A stretch of 64,000 bases of DNA from Trichormus sp. NMC-1. Lineage in GTDB: Bacteria > Cyanobacteriota > Cyanobacteriia > Cyanobacteriales > Nostocaceae. Position 1 is the stretch's first letter; every line of letters starts with the position of its first letter. The translations under genes and the position numbers were made by a program. Positions 9,014 through 18,129 of the stretch are shown piece by piece. A model generated the notes under the pieces. That model did no database searches and was not told the origin of the DNA. It saw only the letters and a program-made list of their open reading frames with translations. Location of the stretch: assembly GCF_001858025.1 (NCBI RefSeq), contig NZ_LZQD01000007.1, positions 97,879 to 161,878 on the forward strand, read 5' to 3'.

Positions 9014-11503
9014 TTACGTCAAAATTGCTCCACCCATTAACCGCGCATACCTATACTGCAACTCATCCTGCATCAACGGCCAACGCTCTAAATCTACATC
9101 CATATCAATCACTTTCTCTGCTGCTTGTCGCGCTAACAGCAAAACATCCTCATCTTCCACTAAACTAGCTAAAGTAAAATCTGCTACACCTGATTGACGA
9201 GTTCCCATCACTTCCCCAGGCCCCCGAAAACGCATATCCATTTCCGAGATAAAAAACCCATCTTGAGACTGTTCCAACACCTTTAACCGTTGTTGAGCAT
9301 CTGCACTTCTGGAACTACTCATTAATAAACAATAAGATTGCGCTGCACCTCGGCCAACACGTCCCCGTAATTGATGCAACTGTGATAAACCAAATCTTTC
9401 CGCGTGTTCAATGAGCATCACTGTTGCATTTGGCACGTCTACACCCACTTCCACCACAGTAGTAGAAACTAAAATCTGCGTTTCATTATCGCGGAATTTC
9501 GTAATAGCTTCATCTTTCTCTGCGGAAGTCATGCGACCATGTAATAACCCAACTTGAAAGTCAGGAAAAATACTTTCTTGTAACTTTTGATGTTCATCCA
9601 CCGCAGAACGCAAATCTAATTTTTCTGATTCTTCCACCAACGGTAAAACTACATATATTTGTCTACCTTGAGCAACTTCTCGACGCATTAAATCATAAGC
9701 TTGAGGTCTTTGTTGACCAGTTAACAAAGTAGTTTGAATTTGTTGTCTTCCTGGTGGTAATTCATCAATTTGACTAACATCTAAATCACCATGAACTGTT
9801 AAAGCTAAAGTTCGAGGAATGGGAGTTGCTGTCATGGTTAAAACATGAGGTTGTTCGCCTTTTTGTTGTAACTTTGCCCTTTGTTCAACCCCAAAACGAT
9901 GCTGTTCATCAATGACAACTAAACCTAAACTTTGAAAATTGACTTTATCTTGAATTAAGGCATGAGTTCCCACTAACAAAGGTAATTCACCTGTTTCTAA
10001 TTGAGAGTGAATTTCTCGCCTTTTGGCTATTTTTGTCGAACCTGTTAATAATTCAACGGGCAAATGTAGTAAATTAAACCAACTAACTAATTTGCGATAA
10101 TGTTGTTCTGCTAATACTTCCGTCGGAGCCATCAACGCTGCTTGATAACCTGATTGAATTGCTGCCAAAATAGCCACAACAGCAACAACGGTTTTACCTG
10201 AACCTACATCACCTTGTACTAACCGATTCATGGGTGTAGATTTTTGCAAGTCGTTGAGAATATCGTTGATAACTCTTTGCTGTGCGCCGGTAAGTTGAAA
10301 AGGTAGTATTTTGTGGAAATTTTCTAATAGTTGTCCTTTGGGGGCAAGAATGGCGCTAGTTTGAATTTCTTTGGCTTTTTTCTGACGTTGCAATAAGCCT
10401 AATTGTAGATAGAAAAATTCATCAAATACCAAACGCCGACGGGCAGTTTTTAAAGCATCGCTATCTTCAGGGAAATGAATATTAGCGATCGCATCCTTCA
10501 ATTCCATCAAACCATACTTTTCCCGCAAACCTTTAGGTAAGGGGTCTTTCAAATTAACGGCAGCAGGTAAAGCCGTAATTACCGCTTGACGTACCGTATT
10601 CGCCACCACTCCCTCAGTCAAAGCATAAATCGGCACTACCCGCCCAATCGTCAGGGAATCAATGGTATCCCCTGGATTTGCCAAAACTTCTAATTCAGGG
10701 TTATCCAGCGTTAACCCATATTTACCTCCCTTTACCAACCCACAAGCCGCAATTACACTACCCACCGGATAGCGGCGTTTTAAACCTTCTTGCCAACCAC
10801 GACTGCTAAAACGCGCCCCCGCATAAAATCGACTAACTTTAATTTGACCTGTATTATCTTTAAGGATTAATTCTAAAATTGATAATTTCTTATTTTTAGG
10901 GCTAGTAAAAAAATTACAACGCTTCACCGTGGCTATTATCGTTACTGTTTCACCCCCCTGCAACTCTTGAATATTTACCTGACGCGCATAATCAATATGG
11001 TCACGGGGATAGTAAAACAGTAAATCACGCACAGTATGTAAATCCAACCGCCCTAAATTTCCAGCATTTTTGATGCCTATTTCTGGCAACTCACTGAGTT
11101 TTTGCTCAATTTTTGGAGCTAGTCGCCGACTAACTTCGGCCACAATTGGAGTTGTGAGATTTATGGTTTTACTTGGATATATTCTCCCCTGCTCCTCTGC
11201 TCCCCTGCTTCCCTGCTCCCCCTCCTCCAGTTCTTGCTGTAGTTGGTAGAGATATCTTCGGACTTCGGCAATTAAGTGTTGTCTTGCTTCTACTCCCAAA
11301 TTTGGATAGCTGGCAAATTGCATCGCTATTTCGTGCCAGCGAAAGCGTTCTTTGGGGGGCAAAGCTTGGGGGAATTTCCCAAAAGTCAAACTCAGAAATT
11401 CACTGAAGCGGTATTGCTTACCCAGCAAATCCGCAAAGCCATGTTCAGCCTCTACCGCCAAGGCTTTATGCAATCTTATCCAATCGGGAGTGTCATTAGT
11501 CAT
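9014..11503 (-). CDS. recG: ATP-dependent DNA helicase RecG
   Basis: 829 residues, normal for cyanobacterial RecG. RecG reverses stalled replication forks and processes branched DNA. The N-terminal extension (1-115) is followed by the OB-fold wedge domain (about 150-290), then helicase motifs I GDVGSGKT (431-438), Ia APTEVLAEQH, II DEQH (532-535), III TMTATPIPRTLAL and VI QLRGRVGRG. A low-complexity insert (about 93-107) is encoded by a GGAGCAGGG-type repeat. The ATG at 11503 lies inside a heptanucleotide microsatellite with no Shine-Dalgarno, and the ATG 21 bases upstream runs into a TAA. The 271-residue gene is 46 bases upstream. Confidence 0.97.
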   Translation of the reverse strand: MTNDTPDWIRLHKALAVEAEHGFADLLGKQYRFSEFLSLTFGKFPQALPPKERFRWHEIAMQFASYPNLGVEARQHLIAEVRRYLYQLQQELEEGEQGSRGAEEQGRIYPSKTINLTTPIVAEVSRRLAPKIEQKLSELPEIGIKNAGNLGRLDLHTVRDLLFYYPRDHIDYARQVNIQELQGGETVTIIATVKRCNFFTSPKNKKLSILELILKDNTGQIKVSRFYAGARFSSRGWQEGLKRRYPVGSVIAACGLVKGGKYGLTLDNPELEVLANPGDTIDSLTIGRVVPIYALTEGVVANTVRQAVITALPAAVNLKDPLPKGLREKYGLMELKDAIANIHFPEDSDALKTARRRLVFDEFFYLQLGLLQRQKKAKEIQTSAILAPKGQLLENFHKILPFQLTGAQQRVINDILNDLQKSTPMNRLVQGDVGSGKTVVAVVAILAAIQSGYQAALMAPTEVLAEQHYRKLVSWFNLLHLPVELLTGSTKIAKRREIHSQLETGELPLLVGTHALIQDKVNFQSLGLVVIDEQHRFGVEQRAKLQQKGEQPHVLTMTATPIPRTLALTVHGDLDVSQIDELPPGRQQIQTTLLTGQQRPQAYDLMRREVAQGRQIYVVLPLVEESEKLDLRSAVDEHQKLQESIFPDFQVGLLHGRMTSAEKDEAITKFRDNETQILVSTTVVEVGVDVPNATVMLIEHAERFGLSQLHQLRGRVGRGAAQSYCLLMSSSRSADAQQRLKVLEQSQDGFFISEMDMRFRGPGEVMGTRQSGVADFTLASLVEDEDVLLLARQAAEKVIDMDVDLERWPLMQDELQYRYARLMGGAILT
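11184..11228. repeat. C-rich low-complexity repeat inside recG
   Basis: Short degenerate units of the CCCCTGCTCC type. In the recG reading frame they encode a Glu/Gln/Gly/Ser-rich stretch (EEGEQGSRGAEEQGR). The same GGGGAGCAGGGGAGCAG pattern is a well-known intergenic repeat of Nostoc-type genomes. Here it has entered a gene without breaking the frame. Confidence 0.75.
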
Positions 11504-11547
11504 TGGTCATTAGTCATTGGTCATTGGTCATTGGTCATTGGTCATTA
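11493..11547. repeat. heptanucleotide tandem repeat (STRR) at the recG start
   Basis: About seven to eight copies of TCATTGG/TCATTAG. On the minus strand each unit reads ATGACCA or ATGACTA, so every unit carries an ATG. The recG start codon and its first codons are part of the array. The repeat also fills most of the gap to the upstream gene. Confidence 0.92.
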
Positions 11548-11549
11548 CT

Positions 11550-12365
11550 CTATTCAAACCAACTAGCACGCCATGCAGCTTCAGCTTCTGCAACTTTGAG
11601 TTCTCGCTGCTTTTTTTGATAGTCTCTTCCCAGTTTATTAAGCTGTAGTAAAATATTCCGAATTTGCTTGCGCCCTGACAAAAGTGTGGTATCAGCAAAT
11701 TCAATTTCTCCTAGTCGCAAGTTAATAGTTATGATCTGCGTCAGGCTAGAATCTTCTGATTCTTGATCATTGCTAATTTCAATTACTATGTTCAATAAAT
11801 TTGGTGGACCTGGCATAACCTCCGCAGACGCTTCAGATGCCGCCGCCGCTGCTAAAATTGGTTCTGGTAATTTTTTGGGTAAAATCCCAGCTTTTTGGAG
11901 CAAAAAATTAGCATCATGGGAAACTTTTTTTAGTGTTTCCACAATCGCTTCCTCTAAATCTTGCTGCCATTCTGCCAATTCTATCGGGTTAGATGGATCT
12001 AAGTATTTGGGCTTTTGGGTTTTGGATTTTGGATTGTTATCACTCTCGTTAACTTCCTCAACTTCCTCAACTTCCTCAACTTCTTCACCGTGAAGATAAT
12101 TGAGCAACTGTTCAGCAGCTTTTTGACCTAGTTTGCGGATGCCTTGTTGCAATTGCTGCCGCTGATTCAGTGAAAACCTCAGAAAGTTTTCTGCATATCC
12201 CTGAGTACAGAGGTGGTAGGTTGCCAAAATCAACTGTTTCTGTAAGGCTGCTCCTAAAATAGTTAAATAACTGACATAAGCACTGTGAAGTTCTCTAGCG
12301 ATCGCACTAATCGCTTCTTTCTGCATTGCAATATCCCGCTCTATTCGCTCAATTGCTCTGGCCAT
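11550..12365 (-). CDS. conserved cyanobacterial coiled-coil protein, function unknown
   Basis: 271 residues with no recognised catalytic motif. The N-terminal half is helical (MARAIERIERDIAMQKEAI start, then many Gln and Leu). The middle has an acidic repeat, EEVEEVEEV, encoded by a 9-base tandem repeat near 12056-12085. The C-terminal half alternates beta strands (IVIEISN, IITINLRLGEIEFAD) and ends in a basic coiled coil closing with WRASWFE. It lies 46 bases upstream of recG on the same strand, so the pair is probably co-transcribed. Conservation across cyanobacteria is from memory of similar sequences. The acidic repeat probably varies between strains. Confidence 0.8.
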   Translation of the reverse strand: MARAIERIERDIAMQKEAISAIARELHSAYVSYLTILGAALQKQLILATYHLCTQGYAENFLRFSLNQRQQLQQGIRKLGQKAAEQLLNYLHGEEVEEVEEVEEVNESDNNPKSKTQKPKYLDPSNPIELAEWQQDLEEAIVETLKKVSHDANFLLQKAGILPKKLPEPILAAAAASEASAEVMPGPPNLLNIVIEISNDQESEDSSLTQIITINLRLGEIEFADTTLLSGRKQIRNILLQLNKLGRDYQKKQRELKVAEAEAAWRASWFE

Positions 12366-12809
12366 ATCTTCTCGTTATTTTCCATCTGCACCTTATTTTG
12401 GTGCAAATGTACAACATTTGGGGCAAATGATTATTTATAGCAGTCAGCAGTCAGCTTTTTCAAACTCTTGTCTGACAAAGATTCCAGAATTTAAGATTGT
12501 CCTCAGCTACCTGGCAACTGCTATAGATAATTAAAAATTATAAATTATATCAAGTCCGGCTAATTGCTGATCAAAAAAGCTCTCCTGCCAATAAAATACA
12601 GGTCAGCAAAGCTTGCTAGACCTGTATTTTAACGGCTAACAGCCAACAGTTATCAGTTTCATTGCTGGGCAAAAACCATACCATAAAGCATCAGGACTGT
12701 CTACTGTGTAGTGATTTAAGTATTGATTAGTCACAAGTCTATAGTCAATAGCCACTAGTTAATTATATGTTCTTAACAACTGACTACTGACCATTGACTA
12801 ATGACTAAA
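12366..12809. other. 444-base intergenic region downstream of tsf
   Basis: No gene seen. It holds degenerate heptamer-like repeats (GACTA, CATTGAC types near 12715-12808), a hairpin at 12593-12630 described separately, and AT-rich sequence. The promoter for the 11550-12365 gene is probably here, but no confident -35/-10 pair was found. Confidence 0.5.
12593..12630 (-). terminator. probable terminator after rpsB-tsf
   Basis: A perfect 12-bp inverted repeat, AAAATACAGGTC / GACCTGTATTTT, encloses a 14-base loop that is itself nearly palindromic. AT-rich ends provide a weak U tract on either strand. It lies about 180 bases past the tsf stop in the direction of transcription. Confidence 0.6.
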
Positions 12810-13751
12810 TTACTTAACGCCCATTTGAGCAGCGACTTCATCAGCAAAGCTAATTTCGTTCTTTTCAATGCCTTCGCCTAGGACATAACGCACAAAGCGA
12901 TTGACTTGAACTTCTTCACCTATTTTAGACTTAACTTGTTTCACCAAGTCTTCTACCGAGATACTTTGATCACGAATGTAAGGTTGATCCAGCAAAGTCA
13001 TTTCTTTAAGGCGTTTGTCAATTCGTCCTTGAACAATCTTTTCTTTGATGTTCTCTGGCTTATTGGCTAAGTCATCCTTGCCCATTTCGATCTCTTTTTC
13101 TTTTGTGGCAAGTTCGGCAGGAATTTGATCTATGCTGACATACTCGACGTTAGGACAAGCCGCAACTTGCATAGCTGCGTTTTTAGCCAAGCTTTGGAAT
13201 TCTTCATTACTGGATGCTTCCTTGGTTTGGGTGTTCAGTTGAACCAAAACACCAACTCGGCCACCAGTGTGAATGTAGCTATCTACTACTCCTGGTGTGT
13301 CACCAAGAGCAAAATTGACAAAGCGCCGCACCTGAATATTTTCTCCCAGGGTAGCAATAACTTGCTTAATGGCTTCGTCTACGGTAACGTTGGCATCTTC
13401 AACATAGGGTTGAGCTAGTAAAGACTCAACAGTATCAGCCGTTGCTGCTTGCTTGGCTAGGCTCTTAACTAAAGCTTTAAAAGCATCGTTACGGGCAACA
13501 AAGTCTGTTTGACAGTTGACTTCTATCAGTACACCCACTTGGCCACCTGGCTGAATGTAGGTGTCTACTAGACCTTCTGCCGCAATGCGATCGCTTTTTT
13601 TACCCGCAGAAGCGATGCCTTTTTGCCGCAACCAATCCCCGGCTTTTTCTATGTCGCCATCAGTTTCTTTCAGCGCTTTTTTGCAGTCCATCATGCCGGC
13701 ACCAGTTTTTTGGCGTAGCTCTTGGACGAGTTTTGCAGATATTTCCGCCAT
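12810..13751 (-). CDS. tsf: translation elongation factor Ts
   Basis: 313 residues. EF-Ts is the nucleotide-exchange factor that releases GDP from EF-Tu in the cytoplasm. The N-terminal UBA-like domain starts [20 protein letters not shown] and includes MDCKKAL. The EF-Tu contact motif TDFVARND is at 82-89. Two core dimerisation subdomains follow, in the longer cyanobacterial/chloroplast form, ending in [19 protein letters not shown]. It lies downstream of rpsB on the same strand, the usual bacterial order, but the 252-base spacer contains a palindromic element. Confidence 0.98.
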   Translation of the reverse strand: MAEISAKLVQELRQKTGAGMMDCKKALKETDGDIEKAGDWLRQKGIASAGKKSDRIAAEGLVDTYIQPGGQVGVLIEVNCQTDFVARNDAFKALVKSLAKQAATADTVESLLAQPYVEDANVTVDEAIKQVIATLGENIQVRRFVNFALGDTPGVVDSYIHTGGRVGVLVQLNTQTKEASSNEEFQSLAKNAAMQVAACPNVEYVSIDQIPAELATKEKEIEMGKDDLANKPENIKEKIVQGRIDKRLKEMTLLDQPYIRDQSISVEDLVKQVKSKIGEEVQVNRFVRYVLGEGIEKNEISFADEVAAQMGVK

Positions 13752-13867
13752 GTTGCCTCAATTCCTAACTTGACAAGAAGATTTGTAATCGCTCACGGTG
13801 TTGAGTATTTCTATCTTACTCACGACAATACAAAGTATGAGCCATGAATTATGAATTATGAAGGATA

Positions 13868-13961
13868 AATACCTTGTCCAAATTGGAAAAAGCCTTGATT
13901 TGTAGGTTGGGTTGCGCTGTCGCTTAAACCAACCTACAGAAAATGGACAAGGTAAGGTATT
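13868..13961. repeat. nested-palindrome (MITE-like) element between rpsB and tsf
   Basis: The outer arms are AATACCTTGTCCA (13868-13880) and TGGACAAGGTAAGGTATT (13944-13961). The inner arms are TGTAGGTTGGGTT (13901-13913) and AAACCAACCTACA (13926-13938). The whole can fold into one hairpin of about 94 bases. Neither strand shows a run of T after the stem, so a simple terminator is unlikely. Confidence 0.7.
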
Positions 13962-14003
13962 GAAGGATGAAATCAGTTTTTTCATCCTGCATCCTTTCTC
14001 TAC

Positions 14004-14792
14004 TTATGCTTCCTCTTCTTCGTCGGGAACCACTGCGTCAGCGTACTCACTTTCGTCGTAGTCGTAGTCTTCTTCAGAGTAATCTTCGTAATCTTCTTCC
14101 GCTTCCAGTTGACCGTGACGGCCTTCATAAATAGCATCAGCTAATTTGCCGACAATCAGCTTAATCGACCTGATTGCATCATCATTGGCTGGAATGGGAA
14201 TATCTACTACATCTGGATCACAGTTTGTATCCAACATGGATACAATAGGAATACTTAATTTTTGGCATTCTTGAACTGCGTTATACTCCCGGCGTTGGTC
14301 AACAATGATCACAACATCGGGTACTTTTCGCATATTTTTAATACCGCCCAAGTACTTTTGCAGCTTTGTCATTTCCCGACGCAGCATGGAAGCTTCTTTT
14401 TTCGGCAACAAATCTAACGCGCCCGTTTCTTCACGGCGTTCTAAATCTTTCAACCTGTCTGCTCTGGTTTTGATTGTCGCCCAGTTGGTGAGCATTCCAC
14501 CCAACCAACGTTGGTTAATGTAGTGAGAACCACAACGAGCAGCTTCTTGAGCAACAATTCCTGCTGCTTGGCGCTTTGTCCCCACGAACAGGAATTTCTT
14601 ACCTTGCTCTGATTGGGTTCGCATATAGTTGTATGCATTATCCATCAACTGTGCTGTTTGCACCAAATCGATGATGTGTACACCATTACGAGAGGTGTAG
14701 ATGTACGGAGACATCTTTGGGTTCCAGCGTCGGGTTTGGTGTCCAAAGTGAACCCCAGACTCCATCATTTGAGCCAATGAAACAACGGGCAT
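14004..14792 (-). CDS. rpsB: 30S ribosomal protein S2
   Basis: 262 residues. I chose the ATG at 14792 ([20 protein letters not shown]) because TAGGAG precedes it by 8 bases and it matches the family start; the frame is open a further 16 codons upstream. Family hallmarks are [23 protein letters not shown], the ERRWLGG-like [11 protein letters not shown], and [15 protein letters not shown]. The C-terminus carries an acidic tail ([16 protein letters not shown]) seen in cyanobacterial S2. S2 binds the 30S head-body junction and S1. It is the first gene of the rpsB-tsf operon, with a good promoter upstream. Confidence 0.98.
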   Translation of the reverse strand: MPVVSLAQMMESGVHFGHQTRRWNPKMSPYIYTSRNGVHIIDLVQTAQLMDNAYNYMRTQSEQGKKFLFVGTKRQAAGIVAQEAARCGSHYINQRWLGGMLTNWATIKTRADRLKDLERREETGALDLLPKKEASMLRREMTKLQKYLGGIKNMRKVPDVVIIVDQRREYNAVQECQKLSIPIVSMLDTNCDPDVVDIPIPANDDAIRSIKLIVGKLADAIYEGRHGQLEAEEDYEDYSEEDYDYDESEYADAVVPDEEEEA

Positions 14793-14902
14793 TTTTGTAA
14801 CTCCTATTCGGGTTAAACCTCCACCCAGGCGCATTTCCATTAAGGAAACACCCGAATCCCCGGATGTGCGGAATTTTTAGTCAACTGTTCTAGGGTAGCA
14901 CA

Positions 14903-14931
14903 ATTGTAGCGAATGTGAAGAAATAGACCAA
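14903..14931 (-). promoter_or_regulatory. probable sigma-70-type promoter of rpsB
   Basis: On the minus strand TTGGTC (14931-14926) and TACAAT (14908-14903) are separated by exactly 17 bases. The -10 end is about 110 bases before the rpsB start codon. It lies in the otherwise gene-free stretch 14793-15094. Confidence 0.6.
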
Positions 14932-15094
14932 ATTTAACTGTAGATTAACAAAAATTGTTATTTGATGTTAGTAGTTTATAATTACTGTCTATACGTGATT
15001 TGGATAATAAAAAGGTATAATATAAGTATAAATGCTATGATACATTAGATTAGGGCTAAGAAATAATTTACATTGTTTTAACCAAATATAACAA

Positions 15095-15564
15095 ATGGAA
15101 CCAAAACAACAATTAGCAGAATATATTAAAGAATTATGTGAAGAGCTTGATGCTGATATTTTTATTTTCAGTGCATCAATCACAGATTCAAATGCAGATA
15201 AAGAATCTTATTTATAACTATCCCTCTCATAGTTTTGTTATAGACTATAAAGAAGCAGAAGAATTGTTTCAATGTGTACGAGAGCCGACGGATTTAGAGT
15301 CTAATATAGAACAATTGATATTTCATCTTGTGCGTAGACCAATAGACATCATAGATAAATTACAAGTAGATGGGAGCGAGGATGATGAAAATGAAGATGG
15401 AAATCACAGAAATAACGAAGGACTTGCGGAAGGATCAGTTCAACCAAACAATGGAAAGGATGAAGAGGTTGAGCAGAATAGATTACTCTTTGAAGAAAGA
15501 GTGTGAGATTAAAAAATCTACCAAAGAACTCACTGACAAACTATTTGACACTTTAAAGAAGTAG
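15095..15564 (+). pseudogene. decayed small gene, or overlapping small ORFs
   Basis: Three short open frames follow each other in successive +1 phases. 15095-15217 gives 40 residues (MEPKQQLAEYIKELCEELDA start). 15192-15506 gives 104 residues (MQIKNLIYNY start, with FQCVREPTDLESNIEQL). 15370-15564 gives 64 basic residues ending in KLFDTLKK. Each looks protein-like only over part of its length, as expected if one gene of about 155 codons has taken two frameshifts. A good terminator follows at 15595. No family was recognised. Two genuine overlapping small genes are the alternative. Confidence 0.45.
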
Positions 15565-15594
15565 TAAAAACTTCTAAAATTGCTTGATTGTATT

Positions 15595-15636
15595 AAAACA
15601 GGTAACAGTATAACACATACTACTACCTGTTTTTTT
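15595..15636 (+). terminator. rho-independent terminator
   Basis: Stem AAACAGGTA / TACCTGTTT with a loop of about 19 bases, followed by a run of seven T. It follows the small-ORF region 15095-15564 and lies just before the convergent glycosyltransferase stop at 15659. Confidence 0.75.
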
Positions 15637-15658
15637 ATGCAGTTACACTAATGTAACC

Positions 15659-16627
15659 CTATGCTTGATGTTGCATCTCCTCATAAGCAGCATAAACACC
15701 CTTAACATTATACCAATTTAAGAAAATTCGCGCAATTTCCAAAGCCAATTGCGGCTTACCAATATTAATCAACCATTGCAAAAAAGGAGCCATAGTTCTT
15801 TCATTCAACAACCCATTTATAGAAAGAATCCCCCATAATAAACGATGAAACCAAGTCATTTGAATCATCATTTTTACTTCCCAAGTAGGATGTTTTTGAT
15901 AAAACAAAACTCCCATGCGTCCCCGTTGAATTTCTTGATCAATTAACTTAGGAATTTGCTTTAAACTAAAAGGTGGATGCCAATGATAACCAACAGCTTC
16001 AGGACATTTAATTAATTGCAAACCTAATTTTTTTAACCTTACACCTAATTCTAAATCTTCCCAACCATAAAGTTGAAAACTATTATCAAATAAACCTGCT
16101 GCTTCTAACCAATGTTTGGGAATTGCCACATTACCTGTAGCAAAAAAAGCAGCCGAAAAATCTGTGATTTTATAAGGTTCTGCGGTGGGATTTTCAAAAT
16201 TGCAAGTATTAATTACAGCACCGTAAGTAAAAAACCTATCGCTTCCTAATTTCTCCCTTTCCTGTACTAAAGCATTTGTATGAGCTTGGAGGAAATTAGG
16301 CAAAACCACTAAATCACTATCAATAAAAATAATTGTGTCACCTTGTGCTTTTTCAACCCCCAAATTTCGCGCAGCAGCAGGGCCAGCATGATCTTGTTCA
16401 AAACAGCGCACATGGGGAAACTCATCTTTGTGTGCCGCTAACCAGTCCAAAGTACCATCAGTAGAACCATCATCTACCAACACAACCTCATAACCTTTTA
16501 TGTGTTTTGCGTTGCTTAACTCCTGTCCTTCTAAAGCACGGAGGCACTTTTGCAAAATTGGCAAGCGATTATAAGTTGGAATTACAATACTAAAAAACAT
16601 AGTTTCACCCATATCACTATTATTCAT
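15659..16627 (-). CDS. family 2 glycosyltransferase
   Basis: 322 residues with a GT-A fold. The N-terminal SIVIPTYNRLPILQKCL is followed by VVLVDDGSTDGTLDWL, AGPAAARNLGV, and the metal-binding FIDSD. The acceptor-side LYGWEDLELGVRLKKLG has the catalytic ED pair of family 2 enzymes. A second in-frame ATG nine codons in (MFFSIVIP) could be the true start. It is cytoplasmic or membrane-associated, with substrates unknown. It stands alone, divergent from argG, rather than in the main polysaccharide locus, so it may belong to a different glycan pathway. Confidence 0.93.
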   Translation of the reverse strand: MNNSDMGETMFFSIVIPTYNRLPILQKCLRALEGQELSNAKHIKGYEVVLVDDGSTDGTLDWLAAHKDEFPHVRCFEQDHAGPAAARNLGVEKAQGDTIIFIDSDLVVLPNFLQAHTNALVQEREKLGSDRFFTYGAVINTCNFENPTAEPYKITDFSAAFFATGNVAIPKHWLEAAGLFDNSFQLYGWEDLELGVRLKKLGLQLIKCPEAVGYHWHPPFSLKQIPKLIDQEIQRGRMGVLFYQKHPTWEVKMMIQMTWFHRLLWGILSINGLLNERTMAPFLQWLINIGKPQLALEIARIFLNWYNVKGVYAAYEEMQHQA

Positions 16628-16840
16628 ATTTAGAATATGACAAAGAGAAGATAGTCATGGTTTCTTGAAAAAACATCTGTATAAGTACATCAACTTGAAT
16701 TTTAAGATACCATATTTGTACGTATAATCCAGCCCCTAAATCAATAAAAAGCTTATAGAGTCAGGTTTTTTTAACTTTTAATTTTTAATTTTTAATTGGA
16801 TAGCTGTTGCATTAGGAAAATATACGCTGGTTAAGTCAGA

Positions 16841-16846
16841 TATAAT
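16841..16846 (+). promoter_or_regulatory. candidate -10 element of argG
   Basis: A consensus TATAAT, 38 bases before the argG ATG. No good -35 box lies 16-18 bases upstream, so an activator or a weak promoter is possible. Confidence 0.35.
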
Positions 16847-16883
16847 AATGACTCATTCTTTGTTTTCCTAAGTGGAGAAACTA

Positions 16884-18083
16884 ATGGGTCGCGCCAAAAA
16901 GGTTGTTCTGGCATATTCTGGTGGAGTAGATACTTCTGTTTGCATTCCCTACTTAAAGCAAGAGTGGGGAGTAGAAGAGGTAATTACCCTAGCAGCAGAT
17001 TTAGGCCAGGGAGATGAATTAGAACCAGTTCGAGAAAAAGCCCTGAAATCGGGTGCAAGTGAATCGCTGGTAGCAGATGTTAAAGATATCTTCATTAAAG
17101 ATTACGCATTTCCTGCGATTCAAGCCAACGCCCTCTATGAAAATCGTTATCCTCTAGGAACAGCCCTAGCTCGGCCGTTGATTGCTAAAATCCTAGTAGA
17201 AGCAGCTGCAAAATATGGTGCTGATGCGATCGCTCACGGTTGCACAGGCAAAGGTAACGACCAAGTACGTTTTGATGTTTCCTGTACAGCCCTCAATCCC
17301 AATCTGAAAATCCTCGCACCAGCGAGAGAATGGGGAATGAGTCGGGAAGAAACCATAGCCTATGGTGAGCGATGTGGTATTCCTGCACCGGTGAAAAAAT
17401 CTTCTCCCTTTAGTATAGATAAAAACTTACTGGGTCGTAGCATCGAAGCTGGTACGTTGGAAGATCCAGCTAACGAACCACCAGAAGAAATCTATGAAAT
17501 GACCAAGGCCATAGCCGATACTCCCAACGAGCCGGAATATCTAGAAATTGGCTTCCAAAAAGGGCTTCCTACCACAATCAACGGTACATCTAAAAACCCA
17601 GTTGAGTTAATCGAACAACTCAATCAGATAGTAGGAAATCACGGTATTGGGCGGATTGACATGATTGAAAACCGCTTAGTAGGCATCAAATCGCGGGAAA
17701 TTTACGAATCACCCGCAATGGTAGTTTTAATTAACGCCCACCGTGATTTAGAAAGCCTAACTTTGACAGCCGATGTCAGTCAATACAAGCGGGGTATTGA
17801 AGAAACCTACACCAAATTGGTATACAACGGACTTTGGTACAGCCCACTTAAAGCCGCATTAGATGCCTTTATTCAACAAACACAAGAACGAGTTTCTGGT
17901 GTGGTGCGCTTAAAACTTTTCAAAGGTAACGCCACCATAGTAGGCCGTTGGAGTGATAATTCCCTCTATACTCCCGACTTAGCAACCTACGGAGCCGAAG
18001 ACCAATTTGATCACAAAGCCGCAGAAGGCTTTATCTACGTTTGGGGTCTACCTACCCGCATTTGGGCGCAAAGCAACAAGTAA
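16884..18083 (+). CDS. argG: argininosuccinate synthase
   Basis: 399 residues, the usual length. It joins citrulline and aspartate with ATP in the penultimate step of arginine synthesis. The start is the ATG at 16884, preceded by GGAG with 8 bases spacing; an in-frame GTG at 16872 is less likely. The ATP pyrophosphatase loop [10 protein letters not shown] is at 10-19. GKGNDQVRF and the citrulline/aspartate-binding [15 protein letters not shown] also fit. The C-terminal helix typical of the tetramer is present. It is transcribed alone, with a strong hairpin directly after the stop. Confidence 0.98.
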   Translation: MGRAKKVVLAYSGGVDTSVCIPYLKQEWGVEEVITLAADLGQGDELEPVREKALKSGASESLVADVKDIFIKDYAFPAIQANALYENRYPLGTALARPLIAKILVEAAAKYGADAIAHGCTGKGNDQVRFDVSCTALNPNLKILAPAREWGMSREETIAYGERCGIPAPVKKSSPFSIDKNLLGRSIEAGTLEDPANEPPEEIYEMTKAIADTPNEPEYLEIGFQKGLPTTINGTSKNPVELIEQLNQIVGNHGIGRIDMIENRLVGIKSREIYESPAMVVLINAHRDLESLTLTADVSQYKRGIEETYTKLVYNGLWYSPLKAALDAFIQQTQERVSGVVRLKLFKGNATIVGRWSDNSLYTPDLATYGAEDQFDHKAAEGFIYVWGLPTRIWAQSNK

Positions 18084-18089
18084 GAAGTC

Positions 18090-18122
18090 AGATCCCCGAC
18101 TTCTTTAAGAAGTCGGGGATCT
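18090..18122. repeat. AGATCCCCGACTTC palindrome (copy 1)
   Basis: Near-perfect inverted repeat with arms AGATCCCCGACTTCTT and AAGAAGTCGGGGATCT. It lies directly between argG and the convergent DedA gene. There is no T run, so it may act as a bidirectional transcription barrier. Two related copies follow the RTX genes. Confidence 0.8.
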
Positions 18123-18129
18123 TAGTCCC

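Noticed and set aside
11493-11547. CRISPR array
   Set aside because: Units are 7 bases with no spacers; this is a tandem microsatellite. No CRISPR-like direct repeats were seen anywhere.
18090-18122. Classical terminator of argG
   Set aside because: Stem is strong but no T run follows; kept as a repeat that may block transcription.
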